Assembly: GCA_905236265.1 (NCBI GenBank)
Contig: CAJOOV010000128.1
Location: 1-5,384, forward strand
Source of the DNA: an uncultured Oscillospiraceae bacterium
GTDB lineage: Bacteria; Bacillota; Clostridia; Oscillospirales; Oscillospiraceae
Length of the DNA stretch: 5,384 nt
Direction of reading: 5' to 3'
Shown one piece after another: positions 1-4,808 of this stretch. Numbering within the stretch: position 1 is the first letter of the stretch; each line of letters starts with the position of its first letter. Below the pieces are notes generated by a model that made no database searches, had not been told where the DNA came from, and was given only the letters and a program-made list of their open reading frames with translations. The position numbers and the translations under genes were made by a program.

Positions 1-1012
1 AAAGCCCCATATCCCAGAAATCCAGACTGACGTTGAAGGGTGCGTCTCCAAAATTGAAGAAGCCGACGGCGTATTCTCCGCCGCACAAAGGACGCACCAG
101 CACGAAGGCATCCGGGTTGCCGTAGACCTCCAGCTGATAACAGCTTCTCCCCTCCGGGTCCTGATTGATGGCGATGATCTCCGGGTTGGTGATGATCTCC
201 TTTGCCTTCGGGGACAGGGAGCGGATGTCGCTGCCCAGAATGAGCGGGGCATTCATCATCGCCCAGAGGGAAAAATGGGTCTGGTACTCCTCGTCGGTGC
301 AGCCGCCCATGGAGGTCTCCGGGTTCATGCCCTTACCGTACATCCCCACCACCAGCATATCCATGTCGTTGAAGCAGCCGGGGGCATTGCAGTGCTGCAT
401 CTCCAACTGGGAGCGGGCAATGCGTTCAATGGATGACCATGCGTCCTGAATGTCCACAGTGGAGCGGAAGGAATGGGCGCCGGTGGAGCGGATCCACTGA
501 TGGACATTTTCCGTACCCCACTGACAGGCGGCCAGCAGGATGTCCCTTCCGGTGCTGCGCAGCGCCATGCTCATCCGGCGGTAGAGCATGGGCGTTGTCT
601 GGGAGCCGGGGCGGTGGCAGTTATCGTATTTCAGATAGTCCACCCCCCACTTGGCAAACTGTTTTGCATCCTCAAACTCATGTTCAAAGCTGCCGGGATG
701 CCCGGCGCAGGTGCGCACGCCGCAGCAGGAGTAGATGCCAAATTTCAGGCCCTTACTATGCACATAATCCGCAAGGTCTTTCATGCCGCAGGGGAATTTC
801 ACCGGGTCAGGCACCAGCCGTCCCCCCTCGTCCCGTTCCTTTTGACTCCAGCAATCGTCCAGTATCAGGTATTCATATCCGGCTGCCAGCAGCCCCTGCT
901 CCACCATGGCATCCGCTGTGGAGCGAACCAGCTCGTCGTTGATCTGGTCATAAAATGTGTTCCATGTATTCCAGCCCATAGGGGGAACCATTGCCAAAGG
1001 TTTGATACTCAT
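1..1012 (-). CDS. GH27 alpha-galactosidase, C-terminus cut by window edge
   Basis: This protein should hydrolyse terminal alpha-1,6-linked galactose from sugars such as melibiose and raffinose. 337 codons are visible. The reading frame begins MSIKPLAMVPPMGWNTWN, carrying the usual GH27 opening PPMGWN(S/T)WN. Further family landmarks are LDDCW (residues 51-55), TCAGHPGS (101-108), YLKYDNC (126-132) with Asp130 as the expected nucleophile, and FRSTVDIQDAW (182-192) with Asp187 as the expected acid/base, by alignment from memory with human alpha-galactosidase A Asp170 and Asp231. The (beta/alpha)8 barrel is complete and the start of the C-terminal beta domain is present; bacterial members are about 400 residues, so some tens of residues are missing. 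There is no signal peptide, so it should act in the cytoplasm on imported sugar. Its ATG overlaps the stop codon of the AraC gene (ATGA), which suggests coupled translation. A beta-L-arabinopyranosidase or alpha-N-acetylgalactosaminidase specificity within GH27 cannot be excluded. Confidence 0.95.
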   Translation of the reverse strand, partial: MSIKPLAMVPPMGWNTWNTFYDQINDELVRSTADAMVEQGLLAAGYEYLILDDCWSQKERDEGGRLVPDPVKFPCGMKDLADYVHSKGLKFGIYSCCGVRTCAGHPGSFEHEFEDAKQFAKWGVDYLKYDNCHRPGSQTTPMLYRRMSMALRSTGRDILLAACQWGTENVHQWIRSTGAHSFRSTVDIQDAWSSIERIARSQLEMQHCNAPGCFNDMDMLVVGMYGKGMNPETSMGGCTDEEYQTHFSLWAMMNAPLILGSDIRSLSPKAKEIITNPEIIAINQDPEGRSCYQLEVYGNPDAFVLVRPLCGGEYAVGFFNFGDAPFNVSLDFWDMGL

Positions 1013-1893
1013 GGGGACGTATATCCTTTCTCCGATTCACGTTTTCGGTACTCTGTGGGGCTGATCCCCTTGGAGCGGGTAAAGAAGCGGGTGAAGTTCA
1101 GCGGCTCATCGTACCCCACCCGGCTGCCCACCTCCTGTATGCTCAGCTCTGTCTCCCGCAGCAGGCGGCAGCTCTGCTCCAGACGGACATTCATCAGATA
1201 TTGCTGGGGGGAGATGCCCATGTGCCGCCGAAACAGAGTGGAGAAATAGCTTCGGGTGAAGCCGATATACGCCACAATGTCCGCCACGGTAATGGTGGCA
1301 TAGTTATAACGGATAAAATCCACACTGCGCTGGACATAGACCTCCGGGGCATACTCGTTTCTCCGCTCCGTGCGCTGCTCCGGGGTCTCCGTGGCCTCAA
1401 GGGTCAGGGAGAAGAACTCCATGAGAATCCCCCGGCGGTAGATGTCCCCCACCATGTTCATCTCCGGCTTTTCGTGCAGTCGCAGCACCAAATCGAAAAA
1501 ACGGCTCATTTCCGCAAAGGAGTCCAGCACATACACGCCCTCCTGAAAGCCCATTTCCCGGGAAATCCAGTCCGCTTTTGACCCGTTATAAGTGACCCAG
1601 CAGTAGACCCACGGGTCAAAGGGGTCGGCAATATACTCCGCCACCTCGTTGTCCTTGAGCAGAAAAAGCTGCCCGGCGTGGGGATGGAAGGTTTGTCCAT
1701 TGACGCAGAGGGTGCCCTTTCCGTCGCTCACTGCGTGGAGATGCCAGCAATCCCGCAGCTCCGGGCCGTAGTGAACGCCGGGGTCGCAGCGTTCCATGCC
1801 GCTGGCCACCAGACACAGCTCCCCCTCCTGCTCATGGTCGTATTCCAGACAGTGATAGAAACGGTTTCGCCTCGCCGTGTCTCTGTGCTTCAT
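1009..1893 (-). CDS. AraC-family transcriptional regulator (MsmR/RafR-like)
   Basis: This is a 294-residue regulator, a normal length for sugar-sensing AraC proteins. The N-terminal half (about 25-140) looks like the AraC cupin sugar-binding domain: CWHLHAVSDGKGTLCVNG (49-66) followed by PHAGQLFLL (71-79). The C-terminal 100 residues hold two helix-turn-helix units. The first is ITVADIVAYIGFTRSYFSTL (201-220) followed by FRRHMGISPQQYL. The second runs from SIQEVGSRVGYDEPLNFTRF (251-270) to FFTRSKGISPTEYRKR, the usual AraC signature ending. A GGAGG lies seven bases before the ATG (1901-1905). The stop codon overlaps the start of the alpha-galactosidase, so the two genes are surely co-transcribed. 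I infer that it activates this locus in response to an alpha-galactoside; likely targets are the repeat-bearing promoter of the sugar-binding gene and perhaps its own promoter. The ligand itself is not shown by the sequence. Confidence 0.95.
   Translation of the reverse strand: MKHRDTARRNRFYHCLEYDHEQEGELCLVASGMERCDPGVHYGPELRDCWHLHAVSDGKGTLCVNGQTFHPHAGQLFLLKDNEVAEYIADPFDPWVYCWVTYNGSKADWISREMGFQEGVYVLDSFAEMSRFFDLVLRLHEKPEMNMVGDIYRRGILMEFFSLTLEATETPEQRTERRNEYAPEVYVQRSVDFIRYNYATITVADIVAYIGFTRSYFSTLFRRHMGISPQQYLMNVRLEQSCRLLRETELSIQEVGSRVGYDEPLNFTRFFTRSKGISPTEYRKRESEKGYTSP
1024..1029 (-). promoter_or_regulatory. Weakly placed ribosome binding site of the alpha-galactosidase
   Basis: The minus strand reads AAAGGA followed by 11 bases and then the ATG at 1012-1010. 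It lies inside the last codons of the AraC gene. The spacing is longer than usual and the match is only moderate, which fits a start that depends on ribosomes finishing the upstream gene at the overlapping TGA. Confidence 0.5.
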
Positions 1894-1900
1894 GCCTCAG

Positions 1901-1905
1901 CCTCC
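1901..1905 (-). promoter_or_regulatory. Ribosome binding site of the AraC-family gene
   Basis: GGAGG on the minus strand lies seven bases before the ATG at 1893-1891. It is a strong Shine-Dalgarno match at good spacing and supports the chosen start. Confidence 0.8.
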
Positions 1906-1921
1906 ACTCTTTTCACAATAT

Positions 1922-1947
1922 GGTAAGGAAACGGTAACACAGGAACC
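1922..1947. repeat. GGTAA direct repeats upstream of the AraC gene
   Basis: The plus strand carries GGTAA at 1922-1926 and 1933-1937, offset by 11 bp (about one helical turn). These are followed by GGAAAC (1927-1932) and GGAACC (1942-1947), so a larger imperfect unit is repeated. They overlap the candidate -10 region of the AraC gene and could be a protein-binding site, possibly for autoregulation. Confidence 0.35.
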
Positions 1948-1959
1948 GGGCAAAGTCAA
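1931..1959 (-). promoter_or_regulatory. Possible weak promoter of the AraC-family gene
   Basis: On the minus strand TTGACT (1959-1954) is a good -35 element, followed after 17 bases by TACCGT (1936-1931), which matches the -10 consensus at only three positions. A poor -10 could mean low basal or regulated expression. An alternative -10, TATTGT (1920-1915), has no good -35 partner. The call rests mainly on the -35. Confidence 0.3.
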
Positions 1960-1976
1960 TGCTCCCTGCCTGCCCG

Positions 1977-2010
1977 AAAAGGGGTCAGAGCCGAAGCTCT
2001 GACCCCTTTT
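1977..2010 (-). terminator. Intrinsic terminator of the sugar-binding gene, UUCG loop
   Basis: A perfect 15-bp inverted repeat (arms 1977-1991 and 1996-2010) encloses a four-base loop. In the minus-strand transcript the loop is UUCG closed by a C-G pair, the well-known extra-stable tetraloop. It starts 15 bases after the stop codon of the sugar-binding gene. The U-run is only four bases, is part of the stem (paired with AAAA), and is followed by CGGG, so termination may be incomplete and some read-through into the AraC gene is possible. Confidence 0.85.
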
Positions 2011-2025
2011 GCGTAAGCGGCAAGC

Positions 2026-3375
2026 TCACTCCTCAGCGAGGATTTCATTCATCTGCGCCGCCATATCCCTGCAAACCTGCTCCATGGTGGAGGGGTTCTG
2101 CCATGCGGGGATGAAGCCCTCGGTGAACAGGCTCTCCCAGCGGGTGGTATAGCGGGAGGCGGGATGCTGGATCAGGGTTCCGTTCTCCTCCACCTTCAGG
2201 AAGGCGGAGATGTCCATGCCCTCGAAGGCAGTGGGGAAGGCGTCAGAGGCACCCTTGAAGCCGCTCATGGTCACGCCGTACTCAGACTGCTCCCTCTGTC
2301 CCTGCTCGGAGCAGAACCATGCAATCAGGTCATAGGCCGCCTGAGGGTCGGCCACGTTCTTGTCGGCAGCCCAGCCAAGGCCGTTGTACAGAGAGCAGCG
2401 CTCGCCGGGGTCAGCCTGACCGTTGCCGTTGGCATCGTTGTAGGGAATCTCCGCCCATGCGTAGTCTGCGGAGTTTTCGGCGGTGTAGAAGGTGTTGACC
2501 ATCCAGGAGCCCTGCAGCATCATGCCCACCTTGCCGCTGAGGAAGAGCACATCCGGGTCAGTGTCCGCCATGGTGCCCTGATCGGGCATACAGGGGAAGA
2601 GGTTGTCTGCCAGCCATGTCATGCCTGCAATGGTGTTGGCATCGTCCATGCCGGAGGTCTTCTTGTCGTCGCTGAGCAGGTAGCCGCCCCAGTCGTAGAT
2701 GAAGTTATACCAGCCGTCCTGTCCGTCGTTGGTGTTCATGGCCGTGCCGTACACGCCGTCAGCCTTGCCCGCCTCAGTGATCTTTGCGGCAGCGTTTGCG
2801 TAATCCTGCCAAGTCCAATCATCCGTGGGATAGTCCACACCGTACTTGTCAAACACGCTCTTGTTGTACAGCAGAGCGATGGTATCGTGATCCTTGGGCA
2901 GGGCATACTGATGACCGTCGTTGCTGTAAATTGCGGTAATACCCTCGTAGTAGTTGGACAGGTCGGTGCTCTCGTCTGCGGCAATGTACTCGTCCAGATT
3001 CAGCAGGACATCTGCCTCCATGTACTTCTGCGCCTCGTTGATGTGCATCCAGAACACGTCCGGAAGCTCTCCGCCGACCACACCGGCCTCCAGCAGCGTC
3101 CAATACTCGTTCCATGAGATTACGTTCACCTTGACCTTCACGCCGGAGGTCTCGCTCCACTCGTCGGCAATCTTCTGGATGCCAGCCTGCTGGTTGGAGT
3201 CCCAGATGACCACCTCAAGGGAATCTGTTTTGTAGCCTGTGGCGGTGTCAGCGCCGTCGGCGGCTGCCGCCGCTTGTGTGCCTGTGGCCTCGCCCCGTGC
3301 CTCTCCCCCGCCGCTGCAGGCTGCCAGTGAGAAGAGCATGGCCAGAGCCAGCATCAGGGAAATCAGTTTTTTCAT
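2026..3375 (-). CDS. Family 1 extracellular sugar-binding lipoprotein of an ABC transporter
   Basis: This is a 449-residue solute-binding protein (SBP_bac_1, MsmE/MalE/UgpB-like) that should capture an oligosaccharide outside the cell for an ABC importer. A lipoprotein signal peptide is clear: MKK, a hydrophobic stretch, then the lipobox LAAC with Cys20 as the lipidated residue, and a Gly/Ala-rich linker to about residue 50. Typical landmarks are VVIWDSNQ (55-62), GGELPDVFWMH (101-111), YALPKDHDTIALLYNKSVF (157-175), the FLSGKVGMMLQGSW stretch (278-291) and ASRYTTRW (406-413). Residues 314-325 form an EF-hand-like loop (D-x-N-x-N-G-x-x-D-x-x-E). An in-frame ATG nine codons upstream (3402) has no ribosome binding site and would put charged residues before the signal peptide, so I start at 3375. 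The gene is alone between two terminators, and no permease follows. The nearby alpha-galactosidase suggests raffinose-type sugars, but the ligand is inferred. Confidence 0.95.
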   Translation of the reverse strand: MKKLISLMLALAMLFSLAACSGGGEARGEATGTQAAAAADGADTATGYKTDSLEVVIWDSNQQAGIQKIADEWSETSGVKVKVNVISWNEYWTLLEAGVVGGELPDVFWMHINEAQKYMEADVLLNLDEYIAADESTDLSNYYEGITAIYSNDGHQYALPKDHDTIALLYNKSVFDKYGVDYPTDDWTWQDYANAAAKITEAGKADGVYGTAMNTNDGQDGWYNFIYDWGGYLLSDDKKTSGMDDANTIAGMTWLADNLFPCMPDQGTMADTDPDVLFLSGKVGMMLQGSWMVNTFYTAENSADYAWAEIPYNDANGNGQADPGERCSLYNGLGWAADKNVADPQAAYDLIAWFCSEQGQREQSEYGVTMSGFKGASDAFPTAFEGMDISAFLKVEENGTLIQHPASRYTTRWESLFTEGFIPAWQNPSTMEQVCRDMAAQMNEILAEE

Positions 3376-3383
3376 GGTTTTTT

Positions 3384-3391
3384 CCTCCTCT
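3384..3391 (-). promoter_or_regulatory. Ribosome binding site that fixes the sugar-binding protein start
   Basis: AGAGGAGG on the minus strand lies eight bases before the ATG at 3375-3373. It is a near-perfect Shine-Dalgarno sequence. It falls inside the reading frame of the upstream ATG at 3402, which has no such site, and so decides for the shorter protein. Confidence 0.85.
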
Positions 3392-3422
3392 GTTTGTTTC
3401 ATGGGTTGCTTCTGATGGGATT

Positions 3423-3451
3423 ATCATAGCAGTCCGGAGGAGCAAAGTGGA
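3423..3451 (-). promoter_or_regulatory. Extended -10 promoter of the sugar-binding gene, weak -35
   Basis: The minus strand has TGC-TATGAT (3431-3423), an extended -10 element matching TATAAT at five of six positions. The hexamer 17 bases upstream, TCCACT (3451-3446), is a poor -35. A start of transcription near 3416 would give a leader of about 40 bases ahead of the ATG at 3375. A good -10 with a poor -35 that touches a repeated GCTAT motif is the arrangement expected of an activator-dependent promoter, here probably served by the AraC-family protein. Confidence 0.55.
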
Positions 3452-3538
3452 TAGCGCAGGGTTCTTGGGATATAGCAAAATGTTCTCTGCCGCTGGGACT
3501 TCTGCCCTCAAAGCGGCGGCGGCTGCCTGCGGCATAGC
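3426..3538. repeat. Four ATAGC/GCTAT motifs: candidate AraC-type operator
   Basis: On the plus strand ATAGC occurs at 3426-3430, 3451-3455, 3472-3476 and 3534-3538, all in the same orientation. The second and third are exactly 21 bp apart (two helical turns), the spacing of the classical AraC half-sites, and the 3451 copy adjoins the -35. The third and fourth share the longer ATAGCAAA and lie 62 bp apart, close to six turns. The first overlaps the -10 element and may be chance. Confidence 0.45.
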
Positions 3539-3556
3539 AAAGGCAGGAAAGCAGCC
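3521..3556. repeat. Inverted repeats upstream of the sugar-binding gene promoter
   Basis: GGCTGC (3521-3526) and GCAGCC (3551-3556) are inverted copies. Nested inside them, overlapping the first, CTGCCT (3523-3528) and AGGCAG (3541-3546) form a second inverted pair around a 12-base centre that holds the outermost ATAGC motif. The two pairings compete, so this may be an operator rather than a structured RNA. It lies between the hydrolase terminator and the promoter and is probably little transcribed. Confidence 0.3.
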
Positions 3557-3569
3557 CCAAATCAAAAGA

Positions 3570-3604
3570 ACACCGAGCCGCCGGAAGCGTCAGCGGTTCG
3601 GTGT
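3570..3604 (-). terminator. Intrinsic terminator of the hydrolase gene
   Basis: Arms 3593-3604 and 3570-3581 form a 12-bp stem with one A-C mismatch on the minus strand, around an 11-base loop. It is followed on the minus strand by TTCTTTTGATTT. It begins 16 bases after the hydrolase stop codon. The position, GC-rich stem and U-rich tail make it a good intrinsic terminator that separates the hydrolase from the sugar-binding gene. Confidence 0.75.
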
Positions 3605-3620
3605 CTGTTTACAGGCCAAA

Positions 3621-4622
3621 TCAGTTCAGGTACTTTGTAAAGAAGTCAGCCAGCTTGTCAAAGGGAATGGCACCCCTGCCTCCGCCGTCATAGAGATCCG
3701 TGTGGGATGCGCCGGGGATGATAAGCAGCTCCTTATTCTCTGCATAGCTGCTGTCCTTTACCATATTGGCATAGGCGTCCCTGCCAAAGTAGCAGGAGTG
3801 GGCGGCGTCGCCGTGCATCACCAGAACAGCGCTGCGAATCTCATTGGAGTATTGCAGAATGGGCTGGTTCAGGAAGGACTCGCAGCCAATCACATTCCAG
3901 CCGCCGTTGGAGTTGAGAGAACGGGCATGATAGCCGCGGCTGGTCTTATAGTAGTCATAGTAGTCCTTCACAAAGAAGGGCGCATCCTCCGGGAGCGGGT
4001 CAATCACGCCGCCCCCCAGCGCATACTCCCCCGCCTTCAAATCCTCCAGACGCTGGGCGCACATGGCGGCACGCTTCTCGTACCGGGCCTGCTCGCTGTC
4101 CTCTGCGTCAAAGTAGCCTTTGGCGTTGACCCGTGTCATATCGTACATGGTAGAGGCAACTGTCGCCCGAATGCGGGTATCCAGCGCAGCGGTGTTCAAT
4201 GCCATGCCGCCCCAGCCGCAGATGCCGATGATGCCGATCCGGTTCGCATCCACCTGCGGGCAAAGGGAGAGATAGTCCACCGCTGCCATGAAGTCCTCGG
4301 TATTGATGTCGGGAGAGGCCATATAGCGCACGTTCCCGCCGCTCTCTCCGGTAAAGGACGGGTCAAAGGCCAAGGTCAGAAAGCCCCGCTCCGCCATGGT
4401 CTGGGCATACAGCCCGGAGCACTGCTCCTTCACTGCGCCGAAGGGACCGCATACGGCAATGGCAGGGAGCCTCCCCTCCGCACCCTTTGGCGTGTACAGG
4501 TCAGCCGCAAGGGTGATGCCATAGCGGTTGACAAAGGTGACCTTGCAGTGCTCTACCCTATCGCTCTTGGGGAAGGTCTTGTCCCACTCCTGCGTCAGCT
4601 TCAGCTCTTCCTTTCGGATCAT
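3621..4622 (-). CDS. YcjY-like alpha/beta hydrolase with a cysteine nucleophile
   Basis: This is a 333-residue cytoplasmic alpha/beta hydrolase with no signal peptide or membrane segment. The start resembles YcjY/dienelactone-hydrolase-like proteins: KVTFVNRYGITLAADLYTP (27-45), then AIAVCGPFG (54-62) with the likely oxyanion-hole strand. The nucleophile elbow is IGICGWGG (132-139), where Cys135 takes the place of serine. The expected acid is Asp272 (VMHGDAAHS) and the expected histidine is His307 (GASHTDLYD). Such proteins are annotated as hydrolases or peptidases of unknown substrate, so the reaction is not known; an ester, lactone or thioester substrate is possible. The ribosome binding site is modest (GGCAGG, about nine bases before the ATG). 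The gene is monocistronic, ending in its own terminator, and is divergent from a LysR regulator, which probably controls it. A functional link to the alpha-galactoside genes is not shown. Confidence 0.88.
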   Translation of the reverse strand: MIRKEELKLTQEWDKTFPKSDRVEHCKVTFVNRYGITLAADLYTPKGAEGRLPAIAVCGPFGAVKEQCSGLYAQTMAERGFLTLAFDPSFTGESGGNVRYMASPDINTEDFMAAVDYLSLCPQVDANRIGIIGICGWGGMALNTAALDTRIRATVASTMYDMTRVNAKGYFDAEDSEQARYEKRAAMCAQRLEDLKAGEYALGGGVIDPLPEDAPFFVKDYYDYYKTSRGYHARSLNSNGGWNVIGCESFLNQPILQYSNEIRSAVLVMHGDAAHSCYFGRDAYANMVKDSSYAENKELLIIPGASHTDLYDGGGRGAIPFDKLADFFTKYLN

Positions 4623-4689
4623 CGTTCTTACCTGCCTTTCTCATATCGCAATTGTGTTCAAATCATAGACAAAGCCCGATGAACTTTGT

Positions 4690-4720
4690 ATACAGTCTGT
4701 TCTTTTGTCCCTGACTGTAT
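4690..4720. repeat. Perfect 8-bp inverted repeat at the hydrolase transcription start
   Basis: ATACAGTC (4690-4697) and GACTGTAT (4713-4720) are exact inverted copies with 15 bases between them, so half-sites sit 23 bp apart, about two helical turns. The right arm overlaps the hydrolase -10 element and the left arm lies just downstream of the predicted start near 4712. Most of the right arm would not be transcribed, so a DNA operator is more likely than an RNA hairpin. Confidence 0.5.
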
Positions 4721-4748
4721 TATATCCCCTTGCCACGGCCTTTGCCAA
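4719..4748 (-). promoter_or_regulatory. Sigma70-type promoter of the hydrolase gene
   Basis: On the minus strand TTGGCA (4748-4743) and a consensus TATAAT (4724-4719) are separated by 18 bases. The predicted start near 4712 gives a leader of about 90 bases. The promoter overlaps the divergent LysR promoter, and its -35 lies within the spacer of that promoter. Confidence 0.7.
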
Positions 4749-4758
4749 TGGTTATAAT
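4730..4758 (+). promoter_or_regulatory. Sigma70-type promoter of the LysR-family gene
   Basis: TTGCCA (4730-4735), 17 bases, then consensus TATAAT (4753-4758). Transcription would start near 4765, about 45 bases before the GTG. It overlaps the divergent hydrolase promoter, so RNA polymerase probably cannot hold both at once. Confidence 0.75.
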
Positions 4759-4789
4759 GAATATCATACTATTCTGTTTTTGAATATCA
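4758..4789. repeat. TGAATATCA direct repeat in the LysR leader
   Basis: The nine-base word TGAATATCA occurs at 4758-4766 and 4781-4789, offset by 23 bp. The first copy is part of a short dyad ATGA-ATA-TCAT (4757-4767) that begins within the -10 and runs to the predicted transcription start. The position suits autorepression by the LysR protein, but the match to a LysR T-N11-A box is not clear. Confidence 0.4.
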
Positions 4790-4793
4790 CAGA

Positions 4794-4799
4794 GAGGAG
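4794..4799 (+). promoter_or_regulatory. Ribosome binding site of the LysR-family gene
   Basis: GAGGAG lies nine bases before the GTG at 4809-4811. It supports the GTG start, since the protein from there begins exactly where LysR proteins usually do (xEIRTLRYFLAV). Confidence 0.75.
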
Positions 4800-4808
4800 A
4801 GAAGCCCT

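Noticed and set aside
473..1249. A 258-codon open frame on the plus strand opposite the alpha-galactosidase and AraC genes.
   Set aside because: It spans the junction of two clear minus-strand genes and has no family resemblance.
2164..3117. A 317-codon open frame on the plus strand opposite the sugar-binding gene.
   Set aside because: Its valine-, glycine- and leucine-rich translation is the mirror of codon bias in the true gene on the other strand; it has no domain and no upstream ribosome binding site.
3376..3402. An upstream ATG that would lengthen the sugar-binding protein by nine residues.
   Set aside because: It has no ribosome binding site, the added residues are charged and precede a complete signal peptide, and a strong Shine-Dalgarno sequence lies inside the extension.
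3248..3565. A 105-codon minus-strand frame starting upstream of the sugar-binding gene.
   Set aside because: It crosses the promoter and signal-peptide region in another frame, lacks a ribosome binding site, and its downstream half is an out-of-frame reading of the lipoprotein.
3276..4682. A 468-codon open frame on the plus strand across the hydrolase gene and the intergenic region.
   Set aside because: It is antisense to the well-supported hydrolase, has no recognisable domain or ribosome binding site, and runs through two regulatory regions and a terminator. Long antisense frames are common in GC-rich codon patterns.
4690..4720. The inverted repeat as a riboswitch or attenuator hairpin in the hydrolase leader.
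   Set aside because: Transcription predicted to begin near 4712 would leave most of the right arm out of the RNA, so a DNA site is the better reading.
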